The notes below the pieces were generated by a model, which was not told the origin of the DNA, ran no database searches, and worked only from the letters and a program-made list of their open reading frames with translations. 64,000 bases of DNA from Fragum whitleyi (lineage: Eukaryota > Mollusca > Bivalvia > Cardiida > Cardiidae): assembly GCA_948146395.1 (NCBI GenBank), contig OX411543.1, forward strand, positions 66,227,474 through 66,291,473, given 5' to 3'. Positions 26,787 to 40,100 of the stretch are shown here, piece by piece (positions within the stretch are counted from its first letter, which is position 1; each line of letters opens with the position of its first letter). The translations under genes and the position numbers were made by a program.

Positions 26787-27970
26787 CAACAAGAGCCATA
26801 TTGGACATGGCCATCCCCCGCCATGAAAGCTTGATAGTAAACTGAAGTCTAATAGATAAACGGTTCTTCTTTACTGTAAGAGATAAACCCCCAACAAAAT
26901 CTAAGTATCAAAAATAACAAAGGGCAATGACTCCAAAATTAGACAAGCAAGAGTTGTAGTTCTTGTGCACTGCAATTCTCCTCTATGGGATCTATCCACA
27001 CATTAAGTTTCAAGTTATTAGCTATTATACTTTAGGAGATATGCTGTGGACAAAATCTAAGTATAATAATTTCAAAGGGCAATAACTCCAAAATTATGCA
27101 AGCAAAAGTTTTAGTTTTTGTGCACTGCTCTTCTCCTCTGTGAGATCTATTCACACATAGAGTTTCAAGTTGATAGCTATTATACTTCAGGAGATCAGCT
27201 CCGAACAAAATCTTGAGTATCAAAAAACAAAGGGCAATAACTTGCCGAATTATGCAAGCACGAGTTTTAGTTCTTGTGCACTGCACTTTTCCTCCATGAG
27301 ATTTATCCACCTATAAAGTTTCAAGTTGATAGCTATTATACTTTAGGAGATATGCTCCGTTGTCAGATTGCAATTACTCAAATAAGGTGTTATCTTATAC
27401 AGGTAACATAAAGGTAACATACACTAAACCCCATATTTGCATGACATATTTTTAGACACAAATTTCAAATAGTTTATGGTAAAGGGCATCTGATTTGCTA
27501 CTCAAATGTGAAATTTCATCAAATTCTGAACATAGAACAATGAGAAATGAAAGAATAACTTTATTTTACAAGCTAATGTAAAGGTAACAAACATTTAGCT
27601 CCCTTTTTTGATATAGTTTTTGTACGAAAACTTCAAATTTCTTATAGTAAAGGGCATCTGATTTGCTACTTACATATGAAATTTCATTAAATTATAACCA
27701 TTAGACTAGGAGAAATTTGAGAAAAAGTGTATTTTATCCTAAGCCCCCTTTTCCCGTGACGAGACCTCAAATCCAAAAACCGAGACGGAAGCATCAACTC
27801 TATATCATAGGAAGTTCACATGGTAAGTTTCATTTGATTTGGCCCAAGGGTTACGGAGAAATCGCTTGGGATGGACGGACGGACGGACGGACGGAAAGAC
27901 CAATGGATGGACGGACGGACGGACAGACAAAGCGGCGGCTATATGCTCTCCCTTCGGGGAGCATAATAAA
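26787..27970 (+). repeat. Composite tandem-monomer element (array C)
   Basis: It starts AACAAGAGCCATATTGGACA. About three units of roughly 157 bp follow, anchored by GGGCAAT(A/G)ACT near 26919, 27077 and 27231, each with TTCTTGTGCACTGCA and TTAGGAGATATGCT. Two units of a different, about 155-bp monomer (AAAGGGCATCTGATTTGCTAC near 27481 and 27651) come next. The end is a GGAC/GACG microsatellite (27867-27928) and a hairpin CTCCCTTCGGGGAG (27948-27961). The same start and monomer appear in reverse orientation at 51475-52160. No protein coded. Confidence 0.85.
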
Positions 27971-28146
27971 CACATTTAATCCTTGGGTTACCAAATCCAC
28001 GTTACTTCAGCTTGAGATAAGCTGAAGTTGTGATTGAGAACAATTTAAATAACATTTCAAATTATGAATATATAAATTGACAAAAGTTTTTTTTCCGGTT
28101 TCACGAATAAGGCAAAATATTTTTATGAGAAATAGAACACGACCGA

Positions 28147-28728
28147 ATACTGTAAACGGCTTTATATTGGCGGTGTCCACATTTGGCGGTTTTTCAGTTT
28201 CGATTTATTGGCGGTGATTTATTTTGGCGCATCTTACATAAACCGCCAAAATAAAACGTATTATCTATTTTTCATTTCTCGTCGTTTTAAAGCTTGAAAG
28301 TATAAGAAAGCCAATTTTCTAGAGTTGTGTCATTTTTTTACAAACTAAACAATAGTTTGTTTTCACACCTCTCGTAAGAGTAATAATTCGTGTACTAGTT
28401 TTTCACACATTTTCTCCTTGATTTTCGTTACAATACTTAAACCAACTTTAATCTGCATAGTTGGAATTAATTTTATTAGACATTGACGAACGTTGTCAAC
28501 CGATTTTCTTATTCCAATTCGAAAAAGAATGGTCTGAATATCTTTGAAATAAAGTCAATCAATATAACCTTAAAAGTACATCGCGCAAGATAACATTTTC
28601 CTTCCAGTAAAGGAATTTTTCATTTTACAATGGCAAATATTGGCGGTGGATTAATTTTGGCGCATCTTAGCTCGACCGCCAATATAGCCAAAATAAAACC
28701 ACCGCCAAAATTACCCCGTTTACAGTAT
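28147..28728. mobile_element. MITE with ATACTGTAAACGG termini and TTGGCGG repeats
   Basis: Terminal inverted repeats ATACTGTAAACGG (28147) and CCGTTTACAGTAT (ending 28728). The subterminal regions are full of ATTGGCGGTG / CACCGCCAAAAT and TTTTGGCGCATCTTA motifs on both sides. About 580 bp, non-coding. Confidence 0.85.
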
Positions 28729-28729
28729 C

Positions 28730-29922
28730 GCAATATTATAAAGTAGACGGTAAAGACTTCCAATCTACGGAAACTCTGATTTACGGTCTTTTTGAATAAA
28801 CGACGTAATATCAGGAAGTTTAGATTGTCTTACTACGACTCGGTCTAATCTAAGCGAGGGCAAAGTGCAATGAACAATCAAAGCGCTAAAAGAACCGAAG
28901 GCTTGGTTTATAAAGAGGCACGGTGACATTTGAAGACATGCACTCCAATTTTTGAATCTTTTTAGCAAGGCTTTTAAGGCGAGGGAAACCAAGGGTTCCA
29001 TTTACCCTTTAAGGGATCTTAAGCCACATTCCGAACTCACTTCGAAGGAAAAACGGTATGCTCACTTTCAAGCGCTGGGTCCGCAAAAAAAAAAACAACT
29101 AATTCCCAAGGTAAGATTACTACGCCCGATACCACTTTGCAGACAGGCGTAACTCCCGTTTGTATAATTTTAAGTGAGTTGATTAGTTTGCTACTAGTCA
29201 GTCAATATTAGGGAGAAAGAGCAAGTAAGCAGCATTTTCTTCTTTTCCCTATTGGCAAGGTCATCCGTCAAGGTCAAATATAAAAGCTTTGTATCTTTAA
29301 CACGGCAGTGATTTTGGCAGTGATAAGAAAATATCTGGTATACATGATAAGGACAAGGTGATCAATCAAGGTTATATTCCAGAAAATTGACCCTGTGTGT
29401 TGTTTCGTCTATTCAGTTCCCCCGCCTTCAGTACTATCAGAATTTTGATTTTATGCAAATATAGTGATACGCAAGTACTGCTTTGAACACACAAAGCACT
29501 TCGTGTCGCACGAAAGTTGATGACGTAAACTAGACCTATTTTTTGGCGCGCATGAGCACATAAAAGCTACGTAGTACACATGTTGTTCGGTTTTTGACTC
29601 GATTATCTTTTTCCTATGTGATTTCCAGGATACAGGGTTGTTTCCTTTGGCCTGCTAAACCAGGCCAAAAACAATGCATACTTGTGCACAGTATCCATTT
29701 TAACGACATCTTGCATTGATTTTCATTAATATCGAAAGGTGTTTGCATAGATGTTTTAACTATTCTGACTAACGTCGTTTACAACGCGGCCTGATGAACC
29801 CAAAATTCAGAATGAAATGATATGCTTCATAAACAAGGCCTTATTAATAAAATGCGTGTTTCGCTGATCCAAATTAGGAGGAAACGTTTCTAGTTCACGT
29901 TCTAAACAAAAACAAAACAAAA

Positions 29923-29960
<38 letters not shown>

Positions 29961-30660
29961 GCAAAAAAAATAAAACGTATGCTAAACAGAAAATAACGTT
30001 TCCGAAAGGCAACCAATTTTAGACAACTTATTTCTAGAGTTTTCCTATAGGATTATTTATAAAGAAAGGCTCTCATGCAAAATTTTACTCTGTCATTTGT
30101 GATCAAAAAGCCGATGGAAACAGTCCATGTGTTTTAAAGAAACCGATGGACGGATGCTGCTAAACAATATTTTCAAAACGTTATCTTTCAAATAAGAAGC
30201 TTTATTGAACAAAACCAAACCGGTATATAGACTTTTCATAAAAGGGAGTAAACATAAAAAAGCTGATTTACTTTAACCTTAACTGCAACGACCCGTTATG
30301 TTGGCTCCGCCCTACCAGGACAAAAAGCATGGATTATACCAAAGAACCAAGTCTTACTTAAATGTCTATACCCAATCTCTTAGGAACATTCATGCGGTGT
30401 ACAAAATTTATGCCTGGGCACGAATATTTGAGTAAATTCGGTTGATTTAAATCGAATGTTGAAGGTCAATTGGTATAAATGCCTGCATCGCATCACGAAT
30501 ATCCCTTTACTGATAAACAACGACAAGGTTGACGTGACTCGATGTGATTTAATTTTCACATTAACAAGAACAAAATGTGTCAAATCGCCTCAAAAATAGC
30601 CCGTCACAAAGCTGGATGTCGAATTCGGGATGTAAATTTTAGTCTATAAAAATCATCAAA
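28730..30660. other. Intergenic, no gene seen
   Basis: Contains a 34-base A run at 29924-29957. A fragment near 30258-30330 (AAAGCTGATTTACTTTAACC...CCTACCAGGAC) recurs near 50990-51055 and, inverted, near 32562-32640, marking a third dispersed repeat family. No coding exon recognised. Confidence 0.45.
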
Positions 30661-30664
30661 GGGT

Positions 30665-31200
30665 AACATTGCAGAATGTTTAGTTGTGGTTCTTGTGGTC
30701 ATGAAGTTTGACAACAATAGCTATTATACTTTCAGAGGTTTGCCTCAAAAAACATTCAAGTATGAAAAACATTAACAGGTGATAATTCCAAACTGCATTG
30801 TACTTCCCCTTAAAATCGGTAAGAATAAAAAAAAAAAAAAAAAACATCACTGAAAAAAAAGTTGAGTAGACGGATTTATGATTCTTGTACACTGCACTTT
30901 CCCTTGATGAGAACATTCCACCCCTGATATTTGATGATCATAGCTATCTTCTTGACTCTCGGAGATATGGACGGGTCAAAATCCAAGTATGAAATAGAAC
31001 AAAGGTAAATAACTCAAAATATATGATAGGTACAGTTATGGTTCTTGTGCACAATACTCCGTAAGCATGAGAGGAACATATCTGCCACGTTTCAAGTCAA
31101 TCGGACTTAAGGCTCTAGCCGACGAAGTGGGTGCTGCAAGCCCGCCCGGACACCGGACTCCTGGGTGCCGGGCGTCACGGGTAATCACATACTACGTTTC
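30665..31200 (+). repeat. Degenerate monomer array related to array E
   Basis: Two to three worn units with TTATGGTTCTTGTGCAC and ATAGCTAT(T/C)...AGATAT, followed by the same terminal module as the array at 40960-42730: AAGTCAATCGGACTTAAGGC, CCGGACACCGGACTCC and a GGTAATCACATACTACGT end. Confidence 0.7.
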
Positions 31201-31657
31201 ATTATAACCGATCCGGCCGGCAATTATACATAACAACTCAGGTAGCAAAAATCGGAATATGAAACAATTGCATGTGGTTGATCCGCGTGAATGATAAAAT
31301 CGACTACAACACGTTTCGGAATCTGCTACTTTACTATTGGGTCAGGGTCGGTGTGAAAATCTTTACTCATTCATTAAAACCGGACGTCCAAGTGAAAAGG
31401 TTTTCACACGAAACCTTCTATTGACTACAACACCTAAAAGGTTAGGGGACTTTTAAATTCTGATTGTGTTGGAGGTTAACATATGGATTCAGAAATAAAG
31501 GTGTAAGAAAAGGTATGCTTACGCTTCGTTTGTTTTGTTTCAAGGCTATTGTGAGTTTTTTTCCTTGTTCAAACTACATTGAAAGTTGAATATTGAACAT
31601 AGTTATTGGGTAGTCAGTTGTAGCTACAAACATGTAAGCTTGCTTGTGTTTTTGATA

Positions 31658-31897
31658 TGAGCCTGTGCGTGACATTTCCAACAATTTGACATCTGCGTGA
31701 GGTGCAAACATATAGTAGTCCATACAATTGCTTAGTGTAAGTAGATGATTGTCTAAGTATATACAGATACTTTGAGACCTTATCTATCTGCAAATCGCAT
31801 AGTGAAGACTCTGGTCAGACTGTGCAGGTGCACAGGCTGGCCAGAGTCTTTGCTTGGCGCACATTTGAAATTGTTGGAAATGACACACACAGGCTCA
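31658..31897. mobile_element. MITE with GAGCCTGTG termini, copy 2
   Basis: Left end TGAGCCTGTGCGTGACATTT, right end complementary through TGACACACACAGGCTCA. An inner inverted repeat AGACTCTGG(T/C)C(A)...GGCCAGAGTCT lies near 31808-31847. 240 bp, non-coding. Confidence 0.85.
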
Positions 31898-32654
31898 TAT
31901 AACGATTTTTTGATTTACCGATTCCCATACAACAATTTAGCAGCGTTTAAATTGATGAAATTAAAATGAAGGAGGAGTGGAGCCCCGGCCTCCCTTTACA
32001 CCATTTAATTAAAATACAGAGGGCACAACACATGATCACTGTTTCTTCAGTTTCGTTGAGTATTTTATTTTTTTTTTATAGTTTTGAACTTAACTCTAAT
32101 GAGCCCTGTAAGCAAAATGAAACCATTTGCAATCCCGCAGAAGGTATTTAAAGAAGGGATTTGGTTAAGCAGGGGTCAACCAGACATTTTGTCAGCAAAT
32201 TATGTATCTGAAAATAAATTGGCCATTCTAGATTCAGAAATCTGCTTTATAAGAAATATATCAACCTTTGGCAGTCTGCGCAGACCGCGCATTCTGATCA
32301 GGGTCGACTCTTTTCGCACTTTCAAGATACTCCTATTCCGCGTGACGGTCACATATTTATTTTCGAATACGCGTTGCAATAACTTCGATTGATGGGGCGT
32401 ATACACCGTACGGTAAAGAATGCATTAACCATTTTAGTGATGGATATCAACGCAAGAATTTCGTAATGTCGTTTATGCAATTGCATTCGAATCTCACTAG
32501 TATTACAGCTTTTGGGTATATATCTAAAAATAAACTGGACAAAAAAGTTATTATCCATAATAAATGCCCTGGCAGGGCGGGGCACAAGAAACGGGTCGTT
32601 GCACTAAAGGTTAGGGGAAATCAGCTTTTATCTAAAATGACCTACTTCTAAAGA

Positions 32655-32945
32655 GAGTCGACATAAATGACTCGAGACCTTAAATCGTAGATTGGTAACC
32701 AAAGCCTCGTAACTTCAGCTTAATCAAGCTGAAGTTACGAGGATTTAGTAACCAAACGATGACATGTGTTCACTCTCTGAAAGCACAAGAATCCTTTAGG
32801 TTTTAGGACATAGTTATTTGCACGCGTTAGCGATGATTACCGACTAAAATTCGAAAGAACCCAAACTATTGAAAAGTAAACTCGCCAAATTACGTCACGG
32901 TTAAGCCCCGCCCTGCCAGTTCATTTATTACGCAGAATATATGGT
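32655..32945. mobile_element. Dispersed element with central AGCTGAAGTTACGAG hairpin, copy 1
   Basis: Central perfect hairpin CCTCGTAACTTCAGCTT...AAGCTGAAGTTACGAGG (about 32705-32742). It is followed by landmarks shared with 52185-52470: CAACGATGA-type text, ATGTGTTCACT, TTTGCACGCGTT, AAGTAAACTCGCCAAATTAC and AAGCCCCGCCCT. Partial copies of the hairpin occur near 28000-28028. No coding capacity. Confidence 0.8.
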
Positions 32946-33133
32946 TCAAAACTTCGAAATTCATTTTGAAGACGACTGAAAATAATTTGTGTATTCGGTC
33001 TGTATACCCGAACGTTCTTTTTCATCCAATATTATGCATAGATGAGCAAGTGTGATTCAATATTAACCAGGAGCAAGGAAATATGTTATACAACCGTCTA
33101 AAATAAAAGTGAGCATGCAATTCTCAATCTCTA

Positions 33134-33319
33134 TTTTTTTATTTCAATTTTTGGCGATATCCATATTTTTTTATTTCAATTTTGGCGATATCCATATTTT
33201 TTTATTTCAATTTTGGTCATATCCATATTTTTTTATTACAATTTTGGCGATATCCATATTTCTTTTTATTTCAATTTTGGTGATATCCATATTCTTTATT
33301 TCAATTTTGGTGATATCCG
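33134..33319. repeat. Minisatellite, about 31-bp unit, six copies
   Basis: Unit built from TTTTTTTATTTCAATTTTGG followed by CGATATCCATA. Six consecutive units with single-base changes and small length variation in the T run. The 85-codon Phe/Ile-rich ORF across it is a by-product. Confidence 0.95.
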
Positions 33320-33924
33320 TTTGTTTTCTGTCTGCAGGTTCTAATCTTGTTACCGTATTATTTTAACCAATTTTGTTACGTTTCACAAAATTATGCTTTA
33401 GGATGGCAGAGCCATATAACCTAACAAAATTAATTTAGAAAATAAAATTCATCTTTTAGAATTTTGATTCCTAACCTTTTTTGTCAAGTATAATGAATAC
33501 TGAGTGTAGCGTTTACTTAAATCAAAGATACACATTAAGATCCTTGTTTTTTATGTTTACTAAGTAAATATACTTATCGTATCGTTTGAAAGAGTTTCTT
33601 CTAAACAAGAGGAGTTTTTACCTCGCTCACCTGAGATTTGTTGGACTAACCCGTTTCTCAAACTCATAAAAGGTCTGTCCCAGAACCAAGAGTTATGACC
33701 ATAACATAAATCCGTATAGGTTGATAAACTGATGAAAAAAGCCAAACCTACGTTCAAAATGATAAAACTGTGCAAACTGTTTGCCATTTATACTCGCCTT
33801 CAATAAATGCGCAAGTGAATAGCGGAATATAATAGGCGAACATTTTTCATCGTATTGTCATCCTGAACGCAGGGCAGTTATCAATATTTAAAACATTATA
33901 ATGCAATGTAGTGCAATATATTTT

Positions 33925-34235
33925 CAGCTCGGCCGTTTTCGGAAAACCCCCGATGTATTGTCATCATCCGGCATCGTTCCCGTCGATATTGGCGTTGGCT
34001 CTGAAAAAGGCATTGGCGTGACAAATGTTTGCCTTCGTCATATCTCTGTTGTTGTTGAAGATAATTTCATGAAACTTGGCACGTGTGTTCATCTTCACAC
34101 TACGAGGGCTACACAGACTATCAAGGGGGATAATTCTATCAAAAATTGTAACTAAGACTTAGATTTTTTTGCATTACCCGGTGCCTAAATCTGGACCTTT
34201 GCATCAGTAGGCGATGCTTTTGTTTCGATTTAGTA
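33925..34235 (+). repeat. Dispersed repeat, copy 2
   Basis: Homologous to 3230-3505: CAGCTCGGCCGTTTTCGG start, CATGAAACTTGGCACGTGTG, CTATCAAGGGGGATAATTCT and GTAGGCGATGCTTTTGTT end. It lies about 0.4 kb upstream of the transporter start codon. Confidence 0.75.
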
Positions 34236-34634
34236 ACCAGCCAGAGTTTTTCGTCATGTTTTTGCTTTTTCAGGGAGCTACTAAAACGACATTCATTTCA
34301 ATATTAACGAAATAATTAAAGTCTTTCTTTTCCCTTTAATTCAAAGTTTTCTCTTCTCATATTTTGATAACATTCTATGGTATTTACTAGGTTAGTGGAT
34401 TGAAATGATTTCGGTTTGAATAGTAAAGCATTTGAAAAGGAACTATTCATTCATTCCCTATAAATCCGAAAGCATTTCAAACCACTCAACTTAATATCAG
34501 GGGGCTCATACTTTTTTGTTTTGTTTCAGATATGATCATAACTATCGTTCAAACCTTGTGAAGGATACTTATAACCTGCTCTACGCCACCATTAACAACA
34601 GTTAACCCAGTAATACGTCATCAGTTGTTCCAAA

Positions 34635-34736
34635 ATGGTTAATGTGACCAGCGCGTTCACCAACACTGGTGTAGATACAGCGGATGTTATCATCGTTGTG
34701 ATATATCTTGTGTTTTGTCTAGCAGTTGGCCTCTGG
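34635..34736 (+). CDS. SLC5 exon 1 (residues 1-34)
   Basis: Starts at an ATG with A at -3 and G at +4. It encodes an extracellular N-terminus with an NVT sequon at residue 3 and the first hydrophobic helix ending VFCLAVGLW. Ends in phase 0 at TGG before GTAAGG. Upstream 5' UTR exons are not excluded. Confidence 0.9.
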
Positions 34737-37109
34737 GTAAGGTTGTACAAATTGGTTTTATGATATATATATAACAACACATACTTAGTGTATTATATAA
34801 ATAAAAATATCTAACGAGGTTGGGAGAATTGATCATTGTCGAGGCTCCGCCGAGACAATTATCAACTTTCACAACCGAGTTAGACATTTTTTTTCATACA
34901 ATACACTAAGTATGTATTATATTTATCTTATAACCTCTATTTGTCTTGTTTTCGTCCATGTTTCTAACTGAAATGCACGTTTCTAAAGATAACCGCATTA
35001 TATCATTGTTCTAAAAACAACTATATGATATCATAAAAACTATCATACGGGATGTTATCACACGGATATGTGTATAGTTATAAGATAAAATGCATTTAAC
35101 CGCAGTGACGGCGTAATTTAAATCCATGAGCATGGAACTTTGGGATAGAACATCAAAAGCCGAACCTATACTATATGTAATCAAATATATTATTGAACCG
35201 ATAGGGCGTGACTAAGCTCTGACGAAATTTAATGAATTTACTTTCATATATTTTGTGTTCTTACAAAAGATAGTCAGCAATTACCGCTAACGCATGACAA
35301 TAACTTTATCATAAAACCAACAAGATTATTGTGCTTAAGGACAGAGAACACATTTCATTTATGTCTCAAATTGAATATGTCAACTACCTATGATTTAAAA
35401 AAAAACAAAAAACAAAAAACAAAAAAACAAAAAAAGATTTATCTTAACCTAAAATGTAACACCCTTTCAGGGCAAGATCATGGATCATATCACAATTTCA
35501 CGAGAGCTGTCTCTAGTGCCATTTATGAAACAAATAAACGTATTATCCATTATATTTCACCTTAAAGGGTCAGCTTTACCCTTAATTGACTTTGGAACTT
35601 TATTTTTTATCTGAGCTCGGGCAAAGTGCGAGCAGTAGGTAATGCGTTTGACTTTCAGTCGTAAGGTGAGTTCGAACACCTGCTAGGTCACTTTTGACAA
35701 AAGTCATTGTGACACGCGCCATTTATCTCCCACCAACGAGGTTATGAGCGAATAAAAGTTCGTTTAATTGGGACTTCTAACTGGTGCAATTTGTCTAGTT
35801 TCTCAATGTTTCTACATTTTCCTTTTTTTTCACTTTCAAAGCTCATTGAGTTAACGCCTGCAAATACTTTGAGTAACGACTAGTCTAAACTTGTTGTTTT
35901 GTAGAATCAGAGTGAAACAACTGAAATAACACAGTGTTGTCATTTAGGCATGGTTTGGTGGTTAATCTTCATTTATAATTATTAAGATCATACCTTCCAG
36001 GCTACATGGCGAGCACAGAGATCCAGTGTGACGGGATATTTTTTGGCGGGAAAAGACATGCTTTGGTTTACAGTAAGTTGGAAGTAAACTTGACACTCTT
36101 TGCGATTTCTTATTTGAGCAATGACAAGAACTACAATTAACCCTTTTACAGCTGTTACATTATATGTAAATATCGCCACTACTTAACTAATGGACTGATA
36201 ATTAAGTGGTAAGCGAAAGGAAAAGTTCTTATGGGCGGGTGGGGTGGCTGGGTTGGTATTGGAGAAGATTTAAAACCCTGCCTTCATGACATTCGACCTA
36301 CGAGGCCCGTACTTATGGAGACGGTAATTTCGATGTAATCGTTCGGCGGCTCACGGTGGTTGTATGATCATGGATTACGGATGTCTTCCAATTTGTGATT
36401 TCAACAGAAAAAAAGAATACAAATTTTTTTATCAAAGTGCTGCAAACATTGTTGATCTGAGGAACTGAATGATGGAAACGAAAGATACCATTGTGCCCAT
36501 TAGACAAAGACATTATCAAAAGGGTGTCGACGAAATTTATCAACATCTACCCGTCAAATATAAGCATTGCGTCATTTATAGTTTAAGGTTTTATATACAT
36601 GTATACACGAAAACACCTCCGTTCTTTTGATGTGCATATTTAAAAAAAAAACCAAGTGTCTCAACAGCTAATAAACTACTTCAAAATATGTACTTGGCAC
36701 TCCGTATTTGATTTTTTTGTCAAAGTTGAGACACTGATTTTTGGTGAAACTTTTACTTTGGAGTAAAATGAAATTAAATAAATTATGAACAAAGTAAAAT
36801 ATATGAAAAGCACTCCAAATACATTTTTGCATATTCATCCTTTGTAATGGAAAAAGCTTCTAATGTAACTTTAGAAGTTGTGCGTACAAGTTTCCAGGAA
36901 AAAATACACGTAGACTGGGGCAGAAAAAATACACCATGATAAAGTTGGAGAGAGTGGAGTGTCACACTACATATACACACATATACACATACTGTGTGTA
37001 TATACATGTAGTTAAAAGGGTAAGTGTGTATTATAAGAGGGTCATTTTAGGCGATAGGTAGATTTTGAAAAAAACCCAAATCAAACAAACTAACAACACA
37101 CACACTCAC

Positions 37110-37154
<45 letters not shown>

Positions 37155-40100
37155 AACAACATCTGATTAGTATCAATCGTGACAGAACAACTTTAAATGT
37201 GCTTCTGAAGGCCGGACGAAGCAAACGACATTGTAACCTTGCGATGTTTAGCTAGCTAATGTTTATCGTAATAATATATGGTCTCCATACTCCGTGCTGA
37301 GGCCGTGCGATGGAAGTGTGGTCCAAATTCGGTCATAATGACTGCTTGCACGACCTCCGTGTGAGGATCGCGCATTGATTTTGGGATATCCTTGCAATTG
37401 CCGCACGGCTGCACCAAAGACTATTTTGAGCGGTTTATCAAAATGGGTGCGAGTGTATACGCCGTTTGTTTGTTTGGTTAGGGTTTAACGCAACTTTTAA
37501 CATTTTTTTAGTCATACCGCAGGATCTAGAGACCTAGCAATAGTTTACTGGTATTTCCTACACCAGTACCACGATCACATCCCTTTCTAGCCTCCAGCTG
37601 CTATCCCATATTGCTCTACGATTATCAACCCATTGAAACATACGCCGTTGAAAATTAAAACAGTGCCACATCATGTTAAAATCGCAGTCTGTATACGACA
37701 CCGTACGGCCAACGTTGCGAAATGTTAACAAGGCTTTCAAACACAGAAATCTTTATATGTTATAGTCATAAGTAAAATGCCCAATGTTGTTAATCTTGTC
37801 TAAACATACTTTGTCGTGTCCAGCTCAGATGATGCTCAGGACCAACGGTTTCACGTATTGGTGCTGTCACACCACAGCGTACGGCACTAACGTATTCGAA
37901 GGTATGCTCATACGCTCGCATACGCTGGATTACGCTGTAGGCGTTCGTTATTCATAAGTCGCATACGCTACAAGTTCACTCGTATACGTTGGTATACGTT
38001 CTAATACGCAGAAGCCCAAAATATTTTTTGACGTGTTAACGGTAAAGTGTCGACGAGGTTCGTCACTCATACGTCAAGTACGGTTGGCAAACGCTGGCAT
38101 ACAATTGTCATTTTGGCTATAATTCAAGTACTACTCCTCTGTTGTAAGGCTGTATTCCATTTTTTCTTGTGGGAGTTTTTTGGGGCAGAATTAGCTTCAG
38201 ATGGCAGGGAAATATTAAGGGCCAGACCACAATCAGAAAAAGAGAAATTTAGACCTGATAACTATACCTTCAGCAAGTTGTATTTGTCGAGCCCCAGTGG
38301 TCTTTTGAACCACATCAGCGGTAGGAGCAACAGTTTTCTTGTCCACCCCTTCCGCATGACAATTTCCAAATCTACTGACCGAAGGTCGGAAGAGCAGTGG
38401 CAATGGTGCGCTTTTCGTCCGTCCGTCAATGCGTCTGTCGAACTTCTTATCTCGTAAAAAAATGAAAAGCTCCCATTTGATTCTCTGCAAACTTATACAG
38501 AATGAATGTATCATCGTAAGGATCTATCCTATTGAATTAAGGCCAGGCCCCTTGAGTATTATGAGAAAAGGGGCTTTATATAAACCCGTGAACAAATGTC
38601 GTTGTCGCGACAGAGTTTACAGATTTCACTAAGTTCTCTTTTAATATACACTGACTGATTGAGCCATAATTTTTAGGATCATTTCTTTCGAAATAGGATC
38701 AAGTCATTCAAGTCTCGCGAGAAAAAGAAGACATTATAAAATTCCAATCAAAGTAGTTCCTCATCACATCAGGGTTTCACTTTTCAAACTTTTTCAATAT
38801 ATTCCATGTAACCCTTTGTAGAATACTTAAGCTTCATTGAGAAGACTGTTCCTTTCGAAAAAAAAAAAGAAAAAAAAGCAGATCCCTCCTTGAAGAATAG
38901 AGCATTTAAGCTTCAAAACGATAATCAGATTAAGATATTCATCGTTATCAATATGGACTCGAAACAATCAACAGAATCGCTTCAAAATTGCACAGAATGG
39001 TTTTACCATCATGTTTGTGTGTGTGTGTGTGGAGGGGGGGGGGGTTCTTGAGCAAACGGGTCAGATGCAGCAATGTTTGCCGATCTAGGGACCATATCAA
39101 AATTTGGCTACAATTAACATGCCCTTGACTTTAAACTTACTTTATATAGATATGGCATTTTCTTAATTTATCATGACTATAATTCTATCTAAGAACTGTC
39201 ATGCTCTGTAACAGAGACAGTAGAGGGTCTGAGACCTGCTTCATAGGCCTCTTATTTCTTTCTTGAAATCTTATCGGCCGTTAGATTGAAGGAACTTAGA
39301 TATATATCAGCCATAAGATACTCATACATTACGCTTACATTACACTCGTCGGGGGTCCCTTGTTATACACTGACAAGCTGTGCGTATAAGCAGAATTTTC
39401 TCTATTTTTCATACGCAGGGCAAACGTTATACGCTGTGGTGTGACAGCCCCTTATAAAAGATATCGTTTAGATATATGTATCCGAAGTAAATAAAGTAGT
39501 CTGAAATTGAAAACATAATAAAGTGTTGAATTTGTGACCGTTCACGCAAAAGGGTTCTATATAGAACTAAAGTATAGATATTTGAAAAAGGAGATTTGAT
39601 CCAGCAGAGTGAAGGTAATTTGCGTATAAAGAAAGAAAAATGTCACAGACAGTCCATATAGTCTGACCATAGATGTAATTTTTTAGATAAAGATACTTAA
39701 GACTTAATTTGATATTTCTAAGATGATTGATTGTTTAAGTTTATGATTTTAAGCCGCTCAATAAGAGACCTAAAATATCTAAATGAGGACACAAAGCTTA
39801 TTCTGCATTTGCTTAAACAAGTAGCATTGACGACGTCGATATGTTCACTCTAAATCGTTTTTGTGACGTCCCAAGATTTAATATAGACGATTATTTTCAA
39901 TCTCGATCTGAATTTAATACGCACATCGGGAACAACTCTTTTATCACTTCCCGGAAGTTCCATTTTCGCTACATGTAAAAGGACATTAATTCTAATTCAA
40001 TATTTATTTTTATATTTCAGATTGGCGCATCTTTGTTTTCTAGTAATATTGGCAGTGGTAGTTTTGTCGGTCTGGCCGGAACTGGTGCTGCCTCCGGGAT

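Noticed and set aside
33109..33366. Phe/Ile-rich 85-codon ORF resembling a membrane protein
   Set aside because: It is the translation of a 31-bp minisatellite.
38047..38457. 136-codon open frame with a hydrophobic stretch
   Set aside because: Lies inside the 1.6-kb TIR element and its second half matches repeat-type CGTCCGTCCGTCAATGCG text; no family similarity.
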